NCBI GenBank assembly: GCA_963836585.1
Contig: CAWIJV010000002.1
Span: forward strand, 1 to 27,576
DNA length: 27,576 nt
From: BTUB01 sp963836585
Lineage (GTDB): Bacteria > Babelota > Babeliae > Babelales > Vermiphilaceae
Direction: 5' to 3'
The translations under genes were made by a program, and so were the position numbers. Of this stretch, positions 23,680-27,576 are shown in pieces. How positions within the stretch are numbered: position 1 is the first letter of the stretch; each line of letters opens with the position of its first letter. The notes beneath the pieces are model-generated. The model did not search any database and had not been told where the DNA came from. It saw nothing but the letters and a program-made list of their open reading frames with translations.

Positions 23680-24403
23680 ATAGGCGCATATAATCTTGCT
23701 GGGTTTCTTTTGCCGCTTTTGCAATAAAGAGCAAAAAATCTTCGTCATCAGTGTGTGCTTTTTCAAGCGCTTGAATATATTGAGTGCGCAGCATAGGCGG
23801 GATAAGCGCAATCTCATATCCTTCCTGCAGCAAAATAAGATTCATGAGCAAGCGCGCAACTCTTCCATTGCCATCCACAAACGGATGAATAAAGACAAAC
23901 TCTTTGTGCGCAAGCGCTGCTGCTTCAACCGGATGCTTTTTCTTGCGATATTGTGCCAGGGAACTAATAAATTCTTTCATCAGATCATCAAGTTCAGTCG
24001 GCGCAGGTAATGCATATTTAGAACCGGTGATTCTCACTCGTTCTTTGCGATACACACCCGCATTATTTTCATCAATTCTAAAATAAAAAAGATGATGCAA
24101 TCTTTTGATATCATTGAGTGTAATTTTTGTCTGCTTTATCAACTGATACAAATAATTATAGGCATCGCTATGGCCAATTGCTTCCAGATGATCAACAATA
24201 CGCTTGCCGCCGATGGTGATGCCATCTTCGAGCACAATTTTTGTTTCTGTTTCTGTCAGTGAGTTACCCTCCATAGCATTGCTCGTGTAGGTAAGGCCGA
24301 TGCGATAATATTCCCGAACTTCTTTTAAAAAACGCACCGACAAAGGCCGCTGCTTATCAATTTTCTTTTGCAACTCATCAATTTGAATATAAATATTTTT
24401 CAT
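23666..24403 (-). CDS. Fic domain AMP-transferase, class II
   Basis: Fic enzymes usually transfer AMP (sometimes another nucleotide or phosphate group) to a hydroxyl on a target protein. This 245-aa protein has the full active-site motif HPFVDGNGR (173-181) with His173 as the base, and the flap with TGSKYALPAP (126-135). The inhibitory motif SNAMEG (41-46) precedes the Fic core, which makes it class II and suggests that it is kept off until released. No signal peptide or extra targeting domain is seen. It follows gspK by 9 bp on the same strand and so may be read with the T2SS cluster. Host or self target is unknown. Confidence 0.93.
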   Translation of the reverse strand: MKNIYIQIDELQKKIDKQRPLSVRFLKEVREYYRIGLTYTSNAMEGNSLTETETKIVLEDGITIGGKRIVDHLEAIGHSDAYNYLYQLIKQTKITLNDIKRLHHLFYFRIDENNAGVYRKERVRITGSKYALPAPTELDDLMKEFISSLAQYRKKKHPVEAAALAHKEFVFIHPFVDGNGRVARLLMNLILLQEGYEIALIPPMLRTQYIQALEKAHTDDEDFLLFIAKAAKETQQDYMRLFIEE

Positions 24404-24412
24404 ACCGAGCCC

Positions 24413-25444
24413 CTACACTATAGTTATTTTTCTAATCATCATCTTGATCGTGCCATCGGCAGCGCGCGCACGCTCAACTATTGCTAGCAAACGAATCGAC
24501 ACATCGCCCGCCATGCCTACAGAAATTACATTGAAGGTGCGTGGATCAAATGCCGCATTTAATAGTGCCGCCACGCCTTTGGGCAGCGCCGCATAATCGA
24601 TGCCATAAAGTGGCTTGAATATTTTTGCCCACTCAGTTTTCCAATCGGCGCGATCCTTATAATTTTTAAGCAGATCATCGGCCGATTTTTCAGTCAATCG
24701 CTTGGCACCCGCAATTGCTAAGATACCATCAGACAATAGCCATGGCTCAAGCCCGCCGCGCAATGAAGAGACGGTAAACAGATTATTCAAAGTAAGCGGC
24801 TCGCTTGCATTTGCAAATGTCGCAAATCCTTTAATCGTGAGCAACTCACTCACATCATTGAGCGGATATTTGCGCTCTTTGAGATATTTTTCTAACTCAG
24901 GAAACAGATCGACATTCATGCGCTCTTTGATGAGCATGAAAATTTCTTGCATCGTTTTTTTCATGTCACCCTGAGCGCTTCCTTCGCCCACAAATTTGTG
25001 CTTATCAAAATCATAGGCCGCATTGAGATTAATTTTGCCATCTTCTGAACCGATGGTGATAATAATGGCACCGGTGATGCCTTCTATCGATTGTTTGAGC
25101 GCAAATGTTTGCGGTTTGCCAAAGATAGGCAGTAATTGTTTGAGCAGTTGCTTGCCATCACTGAGTGGCGGCTCTTGCTGTTTATCTTTGTCTTTTTGAG
25201 CGGCCTGCTCTTTTTCCGTGCCCGCCGTAGCCTTTGGCGTAGGCTGGGTTACCTCGCCTGCAAGTTGGCTCATGGCAAGCTGAATGCCGCCATAGGCCAA
25301 TTGGCGTGCTTTTTCACGCGCAATCATCGTTTTGGTATACGCGCCAAACACCAAGCTTTTATTTACCAAATAGGCACCCATGAGCATGAGCATTGCCATG
25401 AATGCCAGCGTGGTTGCCAGAATATATCCCGGTTGGCCTTTCAT
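24413..25444 (-). CDS. gspK: Type II secretion minor pseudopilin GspK
   Basis: GspK caps the pseudopilus tip together with GspI and GspJ. This 343-aa protein starts MKGQPGYILATTLAFMAML: a prepilin peptidase site after Gly6 and a hydrophobic helix, without Glu at +5, which is characteristic of GspK. Inside are the GspK-type EDGKINLNAAYD and LLTIKGF helix-hairpin-helix-like segment. An unusual Lys/Gln/Glu-rich insert lies at about residues 70-95. It overlaps gspJ by 4 bp (ATGA). Confidence 0.9.
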   Translation of the reverse strand: MKGQPGYILATTLAFMAMLMLMGAYLVNKSLVFGAYTKTMIAREKARQLAYGGIQLAMSQLAGEVTQPTPKATAGTEKEQAAQKDKDKQQEPPLSDGKQLLKQLLPIFGKPQTFALKQSIEGITGAIIITIGSEDGKINLNAAYDFDKHKFVGEGSAQGDMKKTMQEIFMLIKERMNVDLFPELEKYLKERKYPLNDVSELLTIKGFATFANASEPLTLNNLFTVSSLRGGLEPWLLSDGILAIAGAKRLTEKSADDLLKNYKDRADWKTEWAKIFKPLYGIDYAALPKGVAALLNAAFDPRTFNVISVGMAGDVSIRLLAIVERARAADGTIKMMIRKITIV

Positions 25445-26445
25445 CGTCTTCCTCCAAAATTAAAGTGCGGCTGCGTGCGCTGCGCCAGCTGTGTGGGAGG
25501 CTGCTGCTTTTGACTATTTTGTTGCACCGATTGGCCAAACAGATCTTTGAGGGTTCCCAGCATCCGCTCGGCAATCTGCTCATTCGCTTTCTTGAGCGGC
25601 AGATTAGCAGGAATTGCTATAGTAAACGGAAATGCCATGCTCCGCTTTTTTGCCTGATCCCAAAAATTAATTTCAAATGCCGCAATGGCCGGCACCAGCG
25701 GCAACTGCTTTTCATCTTTCTTTTGCGGTTCCTCTTTTTTGGCGCGGCCCCACTCATTAACCTGCACCACCTCCGGCTCTTTTTTCTCTTCTTTTTTTTC
25801 TTCAGTTTTTTGTCCGGGAGTCCCTTTGCGTTCCGGCTCTACCATAATCGCCGTGTAATCAACCGTGAGTGATTTAATACCGGTAGCAAGCACATATTCT
25901 GAACTATTTTCACGAATCTCATCAAAATCAAGGCGTGGGGACTCAGTGCGCACCAATGAATAGGACTTCTTGCCATCTTTAGTTTTATTGGGCTCTTCTT
26001 TGAGGGTATACAGCACCCGCACCATGCGCGGCTTGGCGCTGCCGCTTTTTGGCCCCCAATAGACTTGCAGTGAGCTGGTGGTAATAAATGTTAATTGATC
26101 AAGCATGCCACCTTTATTAACACTATAAAAAAGCTTTTCCAGTGGTTTTTTCTTTTTTTCATCTTTACCTTCCGGCTCTTCTTTTTGTTCCGGTTTCTTT
26201 TGATCCTGCTTTTCGCGCGGCTGCCGCGCATAAAATTCCGGCGGGGCGATCACGCCTGCAAGATCTTTTTCTAGCTGATCGTTGACCAGCGCAGCTTTTT
26301 CAATAATCTGCGTGCGCGCATCAATCACCGGCACAAACCTATTAATCTGAAAAAATGCTGCAAACAGAAGCATGCCCAGGATTGAGGCAATCATGGTGGC
26401 GATCAAGAGTTCCAGCAAGGTAAAACCGGGATTGCCCTTATTCAT
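25441..26445 (-). CDS. gspJ: Type II secretion minor pseudopilin GspJ
   Basis: From the ATG at 26445 (GGAGGG 5 bases upstream) the product is 334 aa; the open frame upstream belongs to gspI. It begins MNKGNPGFTLLELLIATMIA with the cleavage site after Gly7 and Glu at +5. The length is above normal for GspJ (about 200) because of charged, Lys/Glu-rich insertions at about residues 93-112 and 220-265. It overlaps gspI by 8 bp and gspK by 4 bp. The inserts could be exposed loops; no second domain is recognised. Confidence 0.88.
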   Translation of the reverse strand: MNKGNPGFTLLELLIATMIASILGMLLFAAFFQINRFVPVIDARTQIIEKAALVNDQLEKDLAGVIAPPEFYARQPREKQDQKKPEQKEEPEGKDEKKKKPLEKLFYSVNKGGMLDQLTFITTSSLQVYWGPKSGSAKPRMVRVLYTLKEEPNKTKDGKKSYSLVRTESPRLDFDEIRENSSEYVLATGIKSLTVDYTAIMVEPERKGTPGQKTEEKKEEKKEPEVVQVNEWGRAKKEEPQKKDEKQLPLVPAIAAFEINFWDQAKKRSMAFPFTIAIPANLPLKKANEQIAERMLGTLKDLFGQSVQQNSQKQQPPTQLAQRTQPHFNFGGRR

Positions 26446-26901
26446 GTTTGCCCTCCGGTTTAAAGGCGAAGGTGACCAATTTCTCTCGCCGCTTTTTATT
26501 TCGCGCATCGGTCCATTCCATGGTGACACTCTCAACCATCACATTTTTTATTTTTTTAAGCGCGGAATTTTCAGGAATTTTTTGCGAATCAAATTTAAAC
26601 GTAGTAGCCGGCGTTGTGATTTTTAGCTCAGCCTGGGCCGGAGCGCTCTCTTGGCTGTGCTCAAATTGTTGATCAATCAAAAAATCTTTTGCATACATCA
26701 GGCGGGTAAATAGATGCGCCGATGCTGAGCTGGTGCGCAGCACCGTTGACTCGATCGAAAAATAGGAGTGAGCACCAGGCCAATAATGGCAAGCGATAAG
26801 AGGACTTCAATGAGGGTGAAGCCGCGAGCACTTCTGAAATCCGAGTAACCGTTCGTGCTGAGCCCCGTCGAAGCATTTTTTTTATTTCTGAAATCCATCA
26901 T
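26438..26901 (-). pseudogene. gspI: Type II secretion minor pseudopilin GspI, frameshifted
   Basis: The N-terminus (ATG at 26901 or 26898) gives a 25-residue leader and then GFTLIEVLLSLAIIGLVLTPIF, a class III signal. The literal frame then turns into RSSQRCCAPAQ and stops at 26698. Adding one base to the A5 run at 26758-26762 joins it to IESTVLRTSSASAHLF and the remaining frame, which ends at 26438. The restored protein is about 153 aa. The leader is longer than usual because a dispersed repeat lies in it. The gene sits between gspH and gspJ as expected. Either a sequence error or a real loss. Confidence 0.85.
26832..26896. repeat. Hairpin repeat in the gspI leader, flanked by 11-bp direct repeats
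   Basis: CCGTTCGTGCTGAGC and GTCGAAGCA (26849-26874) form a copy of the dispersed family, with stem GTGCT... and AGCA. TTCTGAAATCC flanks it at 26832-26842 and 26886-26896. The distance between the direct repeats is 54 bases, so the insert keeps the reading frame and adds 18 residues to the leader of GspI. It may also supply the gspH stop. Confidence 0.7.
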
Positions 26902-27442
26902 ACACTTTAAACTGCGCGCTAAAAGGATTAAGCACCAAGCCAAATTGCCGCGGTTTGCCGGCCGCATTACGATTGGCTGTATCCAAAAAATTGATCGTTA
27001 CTGCTTGAGCAAGGCCATCGGGGACGATATAAAACCAACTTTCTTCTGTCTTTCTGCCGGCACCGTATCTACTCATCTCATCAAATCCTTCGATGATAAA
27101 ATTTTTTATCTCAATCGATTGGGGAATTTTTAATGAGCTGGCAACATAGGCCCCCTTGGCACGTTTAAATTCCGGCTGGCCCTCTTTAAGCGAACCGGTA
27201 GCTGATTCAAGCCAAATCATTCTATTCTTTATATCCACCGCAATTTTTTGCAGCTTGTGCTCAACAATAGCGCGCTGCCATCCCAGGCGTGTTAAGCCAT
27301 TGAGCCGTTCAATAAACAGCTTGCGCTCTTTGCCCGGCAGCAAATTTCTTATATTAGGAACCACAACGGCCATCATGATGCCAATGATGGCCAGGACAAC
27401 TAAAAGTTCAAGAAGGGTGAAACCGTTACTACTTCCACGCAT
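26882..27442 (-). CDS. gspH: Type II secretion pseudopilin GspH
   Basis: This 186-aa protein starts MRGSSNGFTLLELLVVLAII: cleavage after Gly7, Phe at +1 and Glu at +5. The C-terminal half is of GspH/FimT type, with a folded beta-rich part ending FGLVLNPFSAQFKVYDGFQK. Its position after gspG and before gspI is the usual place for gspH. It overlaps gspG by 14 bp and gspI by about 20 bp. The stop lies inside the repeat-flanking sequence, so the very last residues may have been changed by the repeat. Confidence 0.82.
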   Translation of the reverse strand: MRGSSNGFTLLELLVVLAIIGIMMAVVVPNIRNLLPGKERKLFIERLNGLTRLGWQRAIVEHKLQKIAVDIKNRMIWLESATGSLKEGQPEFKRAKGAYVASSLKIPQSIEIKNFIIEGFDEMSRYGAGRKTEESWFYIVPDGLAQAVTINFLDTANRNAAGKPRQFGLVLNPFSAQFKVYDGFQK

Positions 27443-27576
27443 CTATCCACTCGCTCTTTGGAGCACCCTTGCCGCTTGGAGCCATATGAATAAAGCTCAT
27501 ACGGATGCTCAGCGCCCGGCGTGAGGGCATAGTGGAACGGATTACCAAAGGACCATCTTTTGGCGTGTCTTTGCTC
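27429..27576 (-). CDS. gspG: Type II secretion major pseudopilin GspG, C-terminal part
   Basis: Only the end of the gene is inside the window. The terminal frame reads SKDTPKDGP, and later SGKGAPKSEWIDAWK with stop at 27429, as expected for a GspG C-terminus. Between these the expected residues GNPFHYALTPGAEHPYELYS are in another frame, so there appear to be two compensating single-base indels, near 27547-27549 (one A too few) and 27476-27480 (one base too many). The literal frame stays open but reads nonsense for about 23 residues. The conserved PYELYSYG pattern supports GspG. Confidence 0.75.
   Translation of the reverse strand, partial: SKDTPKDGPLVIRSTMPSRRALSIRMSFIHMAPSGKGAPKSEWIDAWK

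Overview
The window looks like a piece of chromosome from a Gram-negative, host-associated bacterium. The best guess is Candidatus Dependentiae (TM6) or a similar intracellular symbiont of protists. That placement is inference, drawn from several features together: many small proteins with signal peptides, three ankyrin-repeat proteins, a secreted protein with eukaryotic-type C2H2 zinc fingers, a Fic enzyme, and a type II secretion (T2SS) pseudopilin cluster. No rRNA or universal phylogenetic marker other than hisS is present to prove it.

Layout. 1-3250: a secreted methyltransferase-like protein, a DUF488 protein, two secreted ankyrin proteins and a small secreted protein. 3400-3725: tRNA-Lys and tRNA-Glu on the minus strand behind a strong sigma70-type promoter. 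3691-6338: mgtE (with an apparent 3' frameshift) and a divergent rluD-like gene. 6389-10689: a PLD-like nuclease and two large secreted proteins, one WD40-like. 10670-12276: a complete DDE insertion sequence with a 9-bp target duplication. 12293-15445: a lone pseudopilin, the zinc-finger protein and the GspE ATPase. 15574-18136: a bamD-like gene, a GIY-YIG nuclease inside hairpin repeats, yraN and cdsA. 18163-19863: an ankyrin gene split by an IS5-like element. 19946-22342: a DUF4143 ATPase and hisS, end to end. 22457-24403: two small secreted proteins and a Fic protein. 24413-27576: gspK, J, I, H and G on the minus strand, in canonical order.

How it fits together. GspE and the GHIJK pseudopilins would be parts of a secretion machine. 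The accessory genes encode exported proteins with eukaryote-like modules (ankyrin, WD40-like, C2H2), and Fic sits directly behind gspK. A plausible reading is secretion apparatus plus candidate effectors, but nothing in the sequence proves that these proteins are T2SS substrates.

Two observations stand out. (1) A family of hairpin repeats with ends CCGTTCG...CGAACGG surrounds the GIY-YIG gene, and a 90-bp copy with the same ends but no gene lies beside it, like a full and an empty version of one small mobile element. Other copies lie at tRNA 3' ends, in 5' leaders and inside the gspI leader. (2) Conserved genes (mgtE, gspI, gspG) carry apparent single-base indels, mostly in A/T runs. These are either consensus sequencing errors or real decay, and this should be settled before the T2SS is called functional or broken.
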